NCBI RefSeq assembly: GCF_900156045.1
Contig: NZ_FTMX01000010.1
Location: 62,001 to 126,000 of the forward strand
Reading direction: 5' to 3'
DNA: 64,000 nt
Origin: Peribacillus simplex
Lineage (GTDB): Bacteria > Bacillota > Bacilli > Bacillales > DSM-1321
Below, piece after piece: positions 53,544 through 62,390 of this stretch; position 1 is the stretch's first letter, and every line of letters starts with the position of its first letter. The notes beneath the pieces are model-generated. The model did no database searches and had not been told where the DNA came from. It worked only from the letters and a program-made list of their open reading frames with translations. The translations under genes were made by a program, and so were the position numbers.

Positions 53544-55024
53544 TGATTTCTTTATTTATTATTGGACTGTTTCTTTTATTCTCTCTATGGCTAGGCATTA
53601 AAGCTAGAAAAGGGAAAGATATGGATTTGGAACAATGGGCTGTCGGAGGACGCGGATTTGGAACTGTTTTTGTATTTTTATTATTGGCTGGAGAGACATA
53701 TACGACGTTTACCTTTTTAGGTGGTAGCGGTATGGCGTACGGTATTGGTGGCCCCGTTATGTTTATTCTGGTATATGGAGCACTGGGAAATATTATCGGT
53801 TATTGGGTGTTACCTAGTATTTGGAAGTATGCAAAAGAAAATCGATTAGTCTCACAAACAGACTATTTTGTAAGTAAATATAATAGTAAAGGATTGGGCC
53901 TATTGGTAGCGGTTGTTTCGGTTGCTGCCATGATCCCGTATTTGATAATGCAGTTGAAAGGTCTCGGAATTATTGTGTCGGAAGCTTCCTATGGCCGTAT
54001 CTCTCCTAGTATATCCGTTTGGGTATCAATGGCCACTCTTGTTATCTATGTAATGATATCAGGCATTCACGGTTCAGCATGGACAGCCGTTATAAAGGAC
54101 TTCATGATTTTGGGGATTGTTGTATTTTTAGGTTTATATTTGCCTCTCCATTACTTTGGAGGATTACAAGAAATGTTTCAAACTATTGAAAGCGCTAAAC
54201 CGGGTTTTCTGGTTTTACCTTCCGAAGGAATGAGCTCCACTTGGTTTATTTCAACCACTATTCTGCTTTCTTTAGGTTTCTATATGTATCCACACTCGTT
54301 TAGTGCTATTTATTCGTCTAAAGATGCGAATGCGGTACGTAAAAATGTCAGTATTCAGCCTCTATACTCATTAGTTTTAGTTTTTGTCTTCTTTGTGGGG
54401 TTTGCAGCCATATTGAAAGTTCCTGGTTTAAAAGGGGAAAATGTTGATTTAGCATTATTCCGATTATCTTTACAGACATTTGATCCTTGGGTAGTTGGTT
54501 TAATTGGAGCAGCTGGATTGTTAACAGCCCTAGTACCGGGATCAATGATGTTAATGGCCATTTCCACTTTAATTGCCAAGAATATTTATAAAGAGGTAGC
54601 CCCTTCTGCGGATAATCGAAAAGTAATGATGGTGGCAAGGTGGATCGTTCCTTTTATAGGGTTAGCCGCCGTATGGTTCACTCTTTACGGGACAAATACG
54701 ATCGCTTCTCTAATCATCATAGGTTCTAGTTTAATCACTCAATTAATACCCTCTGTATTTTTGAGTTTGCCTAAAAAACCTTTACTTACAACACAAGGTT
54801 CATTTGCAGGAATTGTGACTGGCATAACAATCGTTTCCTATCTTACCTTTACAGGGACAACAATCGGATCACTATTTCCTTTTTTCCCTCAAGTATTGAA
54901 GGACATTAATATCGGATTAATTGCATTAATGTTAAATGTGATTGTTTCCCTAGCCGTTAGTCTTATTCAAAATAAAACGATGGACAATGCCAAACCAATT
55001 GAAAAAAATTATCGAGTGTCTTAA
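53543..55024 (+). CDS. Sodium:solute symporter (SSS family)
   Basis: A 493-aa SSS/SLC5-type symporter with about 13 membrane segments. The N-terminal EQWAVGGRGFG motif, GETYTTFTFLGGSGMAYG and the QTDYFVSKY block are typical of the PanF/pantothenate and related branch. The GTG start overlaps the stop of the DUF3311 gene by one base, so the two are coupled. The stop overlaps the start of a frameshifted remnant at 55024. The substrate is unknown; the neighbouring Cache sensor kinase may sense it. Confidence 0.87.
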   Translation: MISLFIIGLFLLFSLWLGIKARKGKDMDLEQWAVGGRGFGTVFVFLLLAGETYTTFTFLGGSGMAYGIGGPVMFILVYGALGNIIGYWVLPSIWKYAKENRLVSQTDYFVSKYNSKGLGLLVAVVSVAAMIPYLIMQLKGLGIIVSEASYGRISPSISVWVSMATLVIYVMISGIHGSAWTAVIKDFMILGIVVFLGLYLPLHYFGGLQEMFQTIESAKPGFLVLPSEGMSSTWFISTTILLSLGFYMYPHSFSAIYSSKDANAVRKNVSIQPLYSLVLVFVFFVGFAAILKVPGLKGENVDLALFRLSLQTFDPWVVGLIGAAGLLTALVPGSMMLMAISTLIAKNIYKEVAPSADNRKVMMVARWIVPFIGLAAVWFTLYGTNTIASLIIIGSSLITQLIPSVFLSLPKKPLLTTQGSFAGIVTGITIVSYLTFTGTTIGSLFPFFPQVLKDINIGLIALMLNVIVSLAVSLIQNKTMDNAKPIEKNYRVS

Positions 55025-55220
55025 TGAAGTCCTGGCAAATTGGATTAGGGATACCGCCAGTGGACCAGAGACATAATTTCGAAGAAACGACTAGTCGAAG
55101 AATTAAATCATATTGGAATCATGATCCAACTAATAGTCAAATTTTTGTAACAAAAAAAGGTTCTTTCAAAGTGAACATATCGATGTCCTAACTAAGGTTT
55201 GCGGGAAATTAAAAGAGTAA
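55024..55220 (+). pseudogene. Small unknown frameshifted gene remnant
   Basis: An ATG overlaps the symporter stop (TAATG) and opens a 55-codon frame (MKSWQIGLGIPPVDQR... NISMS). A second frame after a run of seven A continues with RFFQSEHIDVLTKVCGKLKE and a stop just before the kinase gene. Together they suggest a C-terminal piece of a decayed enzyme gene that I cannot assign. Confidence 0.4.
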
Positions 55221-55251
55221 ATGAAACTGCACAGAGGGGGGATGGTGAGTG

Positions 55252-57834
55252 ATGTCTAAAAAATCATTAAATGGCCAATTAATCTTGTCATTTACGATTG
55301 TTTTATCGCTTGCCATCCTTTTGTTTGGGATAGTGCAGTTTTTGCAGGTTGCCTCATTAATAAATGAAAACAAGAACCAGCAGAAGCAGGCAACACAATA
55401 TTTAACGGCGAATGTATTTAACTTTGTCGATAAGCATAAGAAGGTTGTTGAAACCATAGCATTTTATATTACTAAGCAAGGTGAAATTAGTGATGCTGAA
55501 ACTGAGAAATTATTATTAGCTGTAAAGTCGCAAAATCCCGGTTTCTTGAACATGTATATTGCCGACTCTGATGGAACTGCCAGAGTGTTTTACCCGCTCT
55601 ATAATGATAAGGGTGAAGCGAATGTGGGAGTCAATTTCCTTGACCGTGATTACTATAAAGAGCTGATGAAAAAAAAAGAAACCGTTATTTCTCCTGTTTT
55701 TAAAGGAAGAGGAGGGACGAAAAATCCTCTGGTTGCGATTGCTTCTCCTATTTTTAACAAAGAGGGCGAGTTGAGTGGGTACGTTCTAGGGGCGATTAAT
55801 TTAAATGAATTTAGCAATGAGCTGTTAAAAAAGAGTTATGGACAGCAAACTTCACCAGTCGTATTAGATCAGAATAATACGATTGTCGTTCATAAAAATG
55901 AAAAACTTAGGATAAATATGACGCAACTAACAAATAAGGACATTGGTATTCTAGCTAGTTCAAAAAATGATGGTTACTTTTATTCGAATCTCACAAAAAT
56001 GAAAGAATATATTACCTATGCACAAATACAGGAGCTTAAATGGAAGGTTTGGATCAGCAGGCCTGCTGAGGAAGTAACGAATGAGTATTTAGCAACCTTG
56101 TTTAAAATGGGGACCCTTCTATTTATAGCAATCATTGTCATTGCCATCATCAGTTATTTTTTAGCCAATAATTTTGGAAATCAATTGAAGCAATTGGTTA
56201 AATATGTGCAGCAGACCGTTTTAGAGAATCATACAACTGACTCAAAGATGTATGAACAAATCATAAAAGGACCGCAAGAGATTGCTGTTGTTGCCGAAAA
56301 GTTCCAAATTTTAGCCAATACGGTGCAGCAAAAACGGAAGCAATTGCTTGATCTAAATGAAGATTTGGAGAAACGGATTATTGAACGAACGAAAAGTCTG
56401 CAGAAATCAAACAATGAATTATTAGCCATCAATAAGTTTATCGGTTCCATTACGAAAACCGAAAATGTAAGCCGTTTTATCCAAAGCTTTTTAAAGGAAA
56501 TTGAGCCGATTATTCCATTTCCACTTCATTTTCTTTTTAAAAATCAGTCTGTTTCGACTGAGAGGATCCTTCATGATATCAATATTAATGAATACTTGGC
56601 TACACAAACAAAAGGTGAAACATGGCATATTGAACCTATTTATTTAGATCAGGCTCAAAGTGGATTTTTAATAGTGGATCTAATGGAAAAGGAATCCATT
56701 TCAGAGGGAGACCAAAGATTTTTAAAAATGCTGGCGAACTCATTTAGTATTATGATCCATAACAAAGTGTTATTTGACCAGTATCGAATTAAGCATGCGG
56801 AATTGAATGCCGTTTTAGAGAGTATGTCAGAAGGAATTGTTCTCGTTAATAATGAGAATAAAGTGATTTATTTTAATAGCTTTATCACAAGACTGTTAGG
56901 GAAAGAGACTGCTGGACTGCACCCGTTTGCGGAAGAACATTTGCTAAGACTGATCGAGTCTCTTGGTGATTATAATGAGCAAGAATTTTCCGATTTTCTA
57001 GATGAAAGCAGTGACAATATGAAGTTCCGTTTAAGGCTCCCGAATAGAATCGAAAAAACTTACTTCATTTGGAAATTCAATGTACAGCATGAAAATGAAA
57101 GGTTTGGAAAGGGTTATGTGATTCGGGACATCACGACAGAGGAGGAAATTGATTTTCTAAAAAGCAATCTTATTTCGATTGCTTCGCATGAATTTAAAAC
57201 ACCGATAACAACTATTAAAGGGAGTATTGAAACGCTTTTGCGTGCTGATGCCTCATGGGAGGAAGAGTTTAAAAGGGAATTGCTGGTGGGTGTACATGAG
57301 GATATTAATAGAATTCAAGAGTTAGTTAATGATTGGTTGGATATTTCGAAGATTGAATCGGGTTCGATGACATTAGTGAAAGAAAGTGTGTCGCTTCAGA
57401 GAATAATTAAGCAGGTGATAAATCAGATTCCGGAAGGCAGTGCTGATATTCAATTTATAAAACCTGCTGTTGGGGAGGTGCCTATTGTATTTGTTGATAA
57501 AAGCAGGATTCGCCAAGTGCTGGTGAACTTGATGACCAATGCGATCCGCTATAATGATCAGGCCCATAAACAGATTGTGATTTCCTATTTAATTGAAAAA
57601 AACCAAGTCCATCTTTCTGTTAAAGACAATGGAATAGGAATCCAGGAGAGGTTTTATGAAAAGATATTTGATCGCTTCTACCGGGTGGAAAGTACAGCAA
57701 CTAGAAGAACTGGTGGAACGGGCCTGGGGCTATCGATCTCGAAAGGAATTATTGAGGCCCATGCTGGCAAAATCTTTGTTGAGAGCCAGTTGGGCAAAGG
57801 GAGCACATTTACGATTACACTGCCGATTAAATAG
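55252..57834 (+). CDS. Cache-domain sensor histidine kinase
   Basis: An 860-aa membrane sensor kinase. Transmembrane helices at about residues 8-32 and 284-304 enclose a large extracellular dCache-type domain (SFLNMYIADSDGTARVFYPL, then NFLDRDYYKELM, then GRGGTKNP). A coiled-coil linker (about 320-395), a GAF-like part (about 395-510) and a PAS-type part (about 520-630, ESMSEGIVLVNNENKVIYFNS) follow. The HisKA box has the phosphorylated H646 (ASHEFKTP), and HATPase ends in NGIGIQERFYEKIFDRFYRVE and GTGLGLSISKGI. The preceding GTG is an alternative start. The response regulator gene starts 17 bases after the stop. The ligand is likely the solute of the adjacent carriers or of the FdrA pathway, by context. 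Confidence 0.92.
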   Translation: MSKKSLNGQLILSFTIVLSLAILLFGIVQFLQVASLINENKNQQKQATQYLTANVFNFVDKHKKVVETIAFYITKQGEISDAETEKLLLAVKSQNPGFLNMYIADSDGTARVFYPLYNDKGEANVGVNFLDRDYYKELMKKKETVISPVFKGRGGTKNPLVAIASPIFNKEGELSGYVLGAINLNEFSNELLKKSYGQQTSPVVLDQNNTIVVHKNEKLRINMTQLTNKDIGILASSKNDGYFYSNLTKMKEYITYAQIQELKWKVWISRPAEEVTNEYLATLFKMGTLLFIAIIVIAIISYFLANNFGNQLKQLVKYVQQTVLENHTTDSKMYEQIIKGPQEIAVVAEKFQILANTVQQKRKQLLDLNEDLEKRIIERTKSLQKSNNELLAINKFIGSITKTENVSRFIQSFLKEIEPIIPFPLHFLFKNQSVSTERILHDININEYLATQTKGETWHIEPIYLDQAQSGFLIVDLMEKESISEGDQRFLKMLANSFSIMIHNKVLFDQYRIKHAELNAVLESMSEGIVLVNNENKVIYFNSFITRLLGKETAGLHPFAEEHLLRLIESLGDYNEQEFSDFLDESSDNMKFRLRLPNRIEKTYFIWKFNVQHENERFGKGYVIRDITTEEEIDFLKSNLISIASHEFKTPITTIKGSIETLLRADASWEEEFKRELLVGVHEDINRIQELVNDWLDISKIESGSMTLVKESVSLQRIIKQVINQIPEGSADIQFIKPAVGEVPIVFVDKSRIRQVLVNLMTNAIRYNDQAHKQIVISYLIEKNQVHLSVKDNGIGIQERFYEKIFDRFYRVESTATRRTGGTGLGLSISKGIIEAHAGKIFVESQLGKGSTFTITLPIK

Positions 57835-57850
57835 AGTGGGAGGGGATAGC

Positions 57851-58549
57851 TTGAAACATAAAATGGTTATTGTGGATGATGAACCGAAAATTATTAGGTT
57901 TATTAAAGCAAATTTACTATCTTTAGGCTATGAGGTGGAATCATTTTTAAGTGGTGCACAGTTATTGGAGAATTTTGACTTGCACCAGCCGGACTTAATT
58001 TTATTAGATGTGATGATGCCGGAAATTGATGGCTTTGAAGTTCTCGAGCGAATTAGAAAATTTTCCGATACTCCTGTCATTCTTTTAACAGCCCGCAGTA
58101 ATGCCCATGATAAAGTTTACGGATTAAACCTCGGAGCAGATGATTATTTAACAAAACCGTTCTCGCTTGAGGAATTGTTTGCCCGGGTTAATGCCGTTTT
58201 AAGAAGGACAAAACCAGGTGTTCAAGAGTTTTGCCTGCTCTCAGAGATTGTTTGTGAATCCTTAAAGATTAATCTTGGACAAAAGCGTGTCTGGATTGGG
58301 AACGAAGAAATAAAGGTGACCAATATCGAATTTGCGATTTTGGAAATGTTGGCGGTTAATGTCGACAAAGTAGTCGCACATGAACAAATCTTGACCTCTG
58401 TCTGGGGAGCAGAGTATCGGGATGATGTTGAATATTTGAGGGTTGCGATTGCCAGAATCAGAAGGAAAATGAAAAAAGGCGGGAATCTGGATAAGCTGAT
58501 TGTGACGTATCCAGGTCTCGGTTATATGTTGAAATCAAAGCTTGAATAA
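57851..58549 (+). CDS. OmpR-family response regulator
   Basis: A 232-aa response regulator. The receiver has the acidic pocket VDDEP (9-12), phosphorylation Asp53 in LILLDVMMP, and the Thr/Lys positions LLTAR and TKPFSLEEL. The C-terminal winged helix (EIKVTNIEFAILEML... SVWGAEY... RVAIARIRRKM... GLGYML) is intact. The start is TTG 57851, with a GGGAGGGG site 5 bases upstream. It is the partner of the Cache kinase and ends in a terminator at 58556. It probably controls the MFS-FdrA-DUF1116-DUF2877 genes that follow. Confidence 0.93.
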   Translation: MKHKMVIVDDEPKIIRFIKANLLSLGYEVESFLSGAQLLENFDLHQPDLILLDVMMPEIDGFEVLERIRKFSDTPVILLTARSNAHDKVYGLNLGADDYLTKPFSLEELFARVNAVLRRTKPGVQEFCLLSEIVCESLKINLGQKRVWIGNEEIKVTNIEFAILEMLAVNVDKVVAHEQILTSVWGAEYRDDVEYLRVAIARIRRKMKKGGNLDKLIVTYPGLGYMLKSKLE

Positions 58550-58555
58550 AAGGGA

Positions 58556-58588
58556 AAGACTGTCTCGAGTGAGGCGGTCTTTTTTTGA
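58556..58588 (+). terminator. Terminator of the two-component operon
   Basis: Eleven-base stem AAGACTGTCTC/GAGGCGGTCTT (wobble pairs) with a 4-base loop and seven T residues. Confidence 0.85.
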
Positions 58589-58663
58589 TGATTTTTAATG
58601 TTTTTTTAATGTTCTGCCGCTATTTTTAATTCGATTGTTATGCCCGGAATTGTATAGTTTAAG

Positions 58664-58682
58664 TGTAAATAAAACGCTTACA
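58664..58682. promoter_or_regulatory. cre-like sequence upstream of the transporter region
   Basis: TGTAA-N9-TTACA with an internal CG, similar to but not matching the CcpA consensus. It lies shortly upstream of the decayed MFS gene. Confidence 0.35.
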
Positions 58683-58695
58683 AAGGGAGGGGGTT

Positions 58696-59214
58696 ATGGA
58701 AACCTTCATAAAGATGACTAATCAGATTACATCCTTTTTTTTCGGTTTTCTTACGGGATTGTCTTGGCTAGCAAAACCACTTGGGCATTTTTGCTGATTC
58801 GAATTTAACAGGCATACCGTGGGCTTAGAGTCCCGCAGCAATCTTTTTTGGATTTATTTCCGATACGTTTGGAAAAAGAAAACGCCTGATTTTAAAATTA
58901 GTCCCCATTGCCGTTTTATCAATTTCCTTTGTCTTTTTTTTTGATAACAAAGCCGTATTGATTATCACTATTATTGTTGCGGTTTACCGGAAGCTGGCAA
59001 GGGACCCTGTATTGATTTCACAGTTAGCGAATAACGTTTCCGAAAAATTCCACATGACGATGTTTAATATTAATAATATTATCGGCATAGTTTTCTCCAT
59101 CCTTGCATTCCTATATTGGCGGCTATTTGGCAGATCAAACGGGGAGCATGGAATCGGGTTTTATTTTAGCAATTTAATTTATCCTCTTCGTAACAGCGAC
59201 GGTGTTTACGATTG
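58696..59214 (+). pseudogene. Decayed MFS transporter (C-terminal half)
   Basis: An ATG with an AAGGGAGG site begins a frame that stops after 34 codons. Further on, another frame reads SPAAIFFGFISDTFGKRKRLIL, KLVPIAVLSISFVFF, and AVYRKLARDPVLISQLANNVSEK, which line up with the C-terminal half of the intact MFS protein at 59279 (GALLFGYLTDKIGRAKPLIFLLVPIAAISIFAVVY, GKLALDPVLISFVSKN). It is therefore a broken copy of the neighbouring transporter, probably from a tandem duplication. Confidence 0.78.
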
Positions 59215-59278
59215 ACAAGGCATTGGTCAGTAGCACAGCGGTTGTAAACAGATGAATCACATGTTAGGAGGTAGTAAT

Positions 59279-60538
59279 ATGTCGCAAAGTGCATTAAAAA
59301 CGAATGGCCAGACGGATACCAAAAAAGGCATTCAGTATTGGTGGAAAATAGTTGCCGTTATGTTTTTAGGCTGGGTATTCATTTACGCAACCCGCACAAT
59401 TTTAAACCCGGTCATGCCGAATATTGCGAACGAGTTTAGTTTAAGCAATGCACAGCTCGGTTTGATCAACAGTGTTTTCTTCCTTACCTATGCTTTTGCC
59501 CAGGTTCCATCGGGGTCGCTCGGAGACAAATTTGGCAGAAAGTATATCTTAGTTCCAGGTTTTATTCTATTCGGTCTTTTCACGGGTCTTACCGGGCTGG
59601 CAATGAGTTTTGCTTTTTTTATGTTTGCACGTGCAATCGCAGGACTAGGTCAAGGAACATTCTACGGTCCATGTTACGCGATTGCCGCTGATTCCATTCC
59701 ACAGCAAAATCGCACAATGGGAACAGCTATTATTAATAGCGGTATGGCGATTGGAACTTCTTTGGGGTATATCACATCGAGCTACTTAACACTTGAGCGT
59801 GGAGTAAGCTGGGAGATTCCTTTTTATATCATGACGATTCCAACCGTTCTTGTAGGGTTCCTAATTTGGTTCACCGTTAAGGAAAAAAGACGGAAGCCTG
59901 TTAACGAACCCTCTGTTGCTGCAAGTGCACCAGTAGAAAAGGTGAAAATCAGTGAAATTCTAAGGAATCGAAATATAATTTGCACGTTTATTATGTCGTT
60001 CTGTTCCTTATACGGATTCTTTATGATTTTGACCTGGCTACCTCAATTTTTACAAACGGAACGCGGCTTTGCCGGTAGTGAAGTAGGCTTTATCTCTTCG
60101 TTAATTCCTTGGGCATCGATTCCAGGTGCGTTGTTATTCGGTTACTTAACAGACAAAATTGGTAGAGCAAAGCCGTTAATCTTTTTATTAGTTCCAATAG
60201 CTGCGATTTCGATCTTTGCCGTTGTTTACATTAAGAGCATTCCATTGATGGTCATTGCACTTATCGTTTATGGATTGACTGGTAAATTGGCGCTTGATCC
60301 AGTGTTGATTTCATTCGTTTCGAAAAACGCTCCTCAGCAAGGCTACAGTACAGTATTCAGTTTGTTTAACTTTGTTGGAATGTCCTCTTCGATTTTAGCG
60401 CCATATATTACCGGATATTTAACCGACACAACAGGCAGCATGCAGACTGGATTCTTTTTAGCCATGATTCTATTGGTAGTTGGTTTTGTCGCAATGCTGT
60501 TTGCAAAAGAAGATCGCACCAAGAAAACGGCTGCGTAA
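59279..60538 (+). CDS. MFS transporter, organic anion/carboxylate type
   Basis: A 419-aa major facilitator with 12 membrane segments. GDKFGRKYILVPG is motif A, and YATRTILNPVMPNIANEF suits the anion:cation symporter (ACS)-like group. The start is the Met at 59279, with a TTAGGAGG site 9 bases upstream; the earlier ATG is not used. It is followed by the FdrA, DUF1116 and DUF2877 genes, so it probably brings in their substrate. A decayed copy lies just upstream. Confidence 0.87.
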   Translation: MSQSALKTNGQTDTKKGIQYWWKIVAVMFLGWVFIYATRTILNPVMPNIANEFSLSNAQLGLINSVFFLTYAFAQVPSGSLGDKFGRKYILVPGFILFGLFTGLTGLAMSFAFFMFARAIAGLGQGTFYGPCYAIAADSIPQQNRTMGTAIINSGMAIGTSLGYITSSYLTLERGVSWEIPFYIMTIPTVLVGFLIWFTVKEKRRKPVNEPSVAASAPVEKVKISEILRNRNIICTFIMSFCSLYGFFMILTWLPQFLQTERGFAGSEVGFISSLIPWASIPGALLFGYLTDKIGRAKPLIFLLVPIAAISIFAVVYIKSIPLMVIALIVYGLTGKLALDPVLISFVSKNAPQQGYSTVFSLFNFVGMSSSILAPYITGYLTDTTGSMQTGFFLAMILLVVGFVAMLFAKEDRTKKTAA

Positions 60539-60607
60539 ATTGCTTCATCCATAGCTCTCAGCAAGCTGGTCAGATGAAAAATTATAGATAAAGAGGTGTA
60601 ACAAAAT

Positions 60608-62353
60608 ATGCTTCATACCATTATCAAGGAAAATTCGTATCAAGACTCTGTTAACTTAATGCTTTTAACCAACAGGCTTTCCGCAATGGAAGGCGTAAAT
60701 AAAATCTCTGTCATGATGGGTACACCTGCGAACCTTGACATTTTTAAAAATACTGGACTTTATACAATCGAATTGGAAGAGGCAAAGCCAAATGATATGT
60801 GTATTGTTGTTCATGCTGATTCTGAAGAAACTGTGGGGAGAGTTCTGGATGAACTTGATAGTTTCTTGAAAAATCAGGCAGTCAGCAGCAGTGCGAAGGA
60901 ATTTGAAACGGTCCGCACCTGGGATCGAGCAATGAAAACATTGTCAGGTGCAAATGTGGCAATTATCTCTGTTCCTGGCCAATACGCAGCAGAAGAAGCA
61001 GAAAAAGCCCTGAACAACGGACTGCATGCCTTTTTATTTAGCGATAATGTCTCCATAGAGGATGAGCTACGTTTGAAAAAGCTTGCCCATGAAAAAGGTC
61101 TGTTGGTAATGGGTCCTGACTGCGGTACCGGAATCGCTTCAGGGATTCCGTTAGCGTTTGCCAATGTTGTAACTGAAGGAAATATCGGAATTGTTGGCGC
61201 ATCCGGTACTGGAATACAAGAGGTAACGACGATTATTGACCGGCTTGGCGGCGGCGTGAGCCATGCGATTGGTACAGGGGGACGTGATTTATCCAATTCG
61301 ATTGGTGCAATTACAATGATGGATAGCATTCGTGCTTTAGAGAATCATAGCGGCACCAAGGTGATTACAATTATTTCGAAGCAACCAGCAAAAGAAGTTA
61401 GAAATCAGGTGGTTGAATTACTGCGCAGTGTCTCGAAACCAGTGGTCGCTCTTTTTATGGAGGAAAAGCCTGCAGAGCAGGAAGGCCATGTCATCTATGC
61501 AGGGACTCTTGAAGAAACAGCTGTCTTATCCGTTCAGTTGGCAAATGGAAATGAACTGACAGGCCTAATTTCGGAAAATAGCACTTCGCTTCCAGCTGTT
61601 GAACTTAAAGCTAAACAAACAGCGATTAAGGGACTATTTTCCGGAGGAACTCTTGCCGCAGAAGCAGCTATGTTTATTAGCGAGGCATTAGGACTGCGAG
61701 GCTTAATCCATGAAGAAGGCTATTTATTGAAGGTGAATGGCCATGAAGTAATTGACCTTGGTGATGACAAATATACACAAGGAAAGCCACACCCAATGAT
61801 CGATCCTGAAACAAGAATTCAGTTTATCCAAGAGGCAGCAAAGGATGAAGGTACCGCTATTATCTTATTGGATGTTGTTCTTGGGTACGGATCTCATGAC
61901 GATATGGCGGGTGCTCTTTTACCAGCCATAGTGGCTGCGCAGGACGAAGCGGCTGCAAGCGGAAGAAACCTTTATTTTGTTGCCACTGTTTGCGGAACTG
62001 AGAAAGACCCGCAAGACTATCAGGAGCAAAAGACAAAGCTTGAAAGTGCCGGAGTAATTGTAAGAGAAAGCAATGTTCAAGCCATAAAAACAACTTTAAA
62101 ACTATTAAATATTGAGGTTCCAGGAACAAAACGAGCATTTCATCCAGTGGGAGCATTAGAAAATAAAGAATCGTTACTTGTTTCAGAGCAAATTAGCAAG
62201 CTAGTAAATGAAAAGCCTGCAATCGTGAACGTCGGTCTAAAGAAGTTTACTCAGGCAGTTACAAATCATGGCGGCCAAGTGGTGCAATTTGATTGGAGAC
62301 CTACTGCTGGCGGTAATGAAAGAATGCGTAAAATTTTAGCATTATTGAAATAA
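60608..62353 (+). CDS. fdrA: FdrA-family protein with extra C-terminal segment (second copy)
   Basis: A 581-aa FdrA/AllF protein, paralogue of the gene at 38727. The shared blocks are strong (AHEKGLLVMGPDCGTGIASG, GNIGIVGASGTG, GGRDLSNS, GKPHPMIDPETRIQFI). Unlike the first copy, it ends with about 60 extra residues (PAIVNVGLKKFTQAV, then FDWRPTAGGNERMRKIL) that match the N-terminus of the first DUF1116 protein. From memory, the E. coli FdrA is also about 555 aa with its DUF1116 partner about 419 aa, so this copy has the E. coli-like layout. The ribosome site is AAAGAGGTG. The following DUF1116 gene starts 37 bases later. Confidence 0.87.
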   Translation: MLHTIIKENSYQDSVNLMLLTNRLSAMEGVNKISVMMGTPANLDIFKNTGLYTIELEEAKPNDMCIVVHADSEETVGRVLDELDSFLKNQAVSSSAKEFETVRTWDRAMKTLSGANVAIISVPGQYAAEEAEKALNNGLHAFLFSDNVSIEDELRLKKLAHEKGLLVMGPDCGTGIASGIPLAFANVVTEGNIGIVGASGTGIQEVTTIIDRLGGGVSHAIGTGGRDLSNSIGAITMMDSIRALENHSGTKVITIISKQPAKEVRNQVVELLRSVSKPVVALFMEEKPAEQEGHVIYAGTLEETAVLSVQLANGNELTGLISENSTSLPAVELKAKQTAIKGLFSGGTLAAEAAMFISEALGLRGLIHEEGYLLKVNGHEVIDLGDDKYTQGKPHPMIDPETRIQFIQEAAKDEGTAIILLDVVLGYGSHDDMAGALLPAIVAAQDEAAASGRNLYFVATVCGTEKDPQDYQEQKTKLESAGVIVRESNVQAIKTTLKLLNIEVPGTKRAFHPVGALENKESLLVSEQISKLVNEKPAIVNVGLKKFTQAVTNHGGQVVQFDWRPTAGGNERMRKILALLK

Positions 62354-62390
62354 ATTTGAGGACAATTGATTCTAATTAGGAGGAAAAGAC

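Noticed and set aside
60874..61329. Minus-strand frame of 151 codons
   Set aside because: Antisense shadow of the second fdrA gene.
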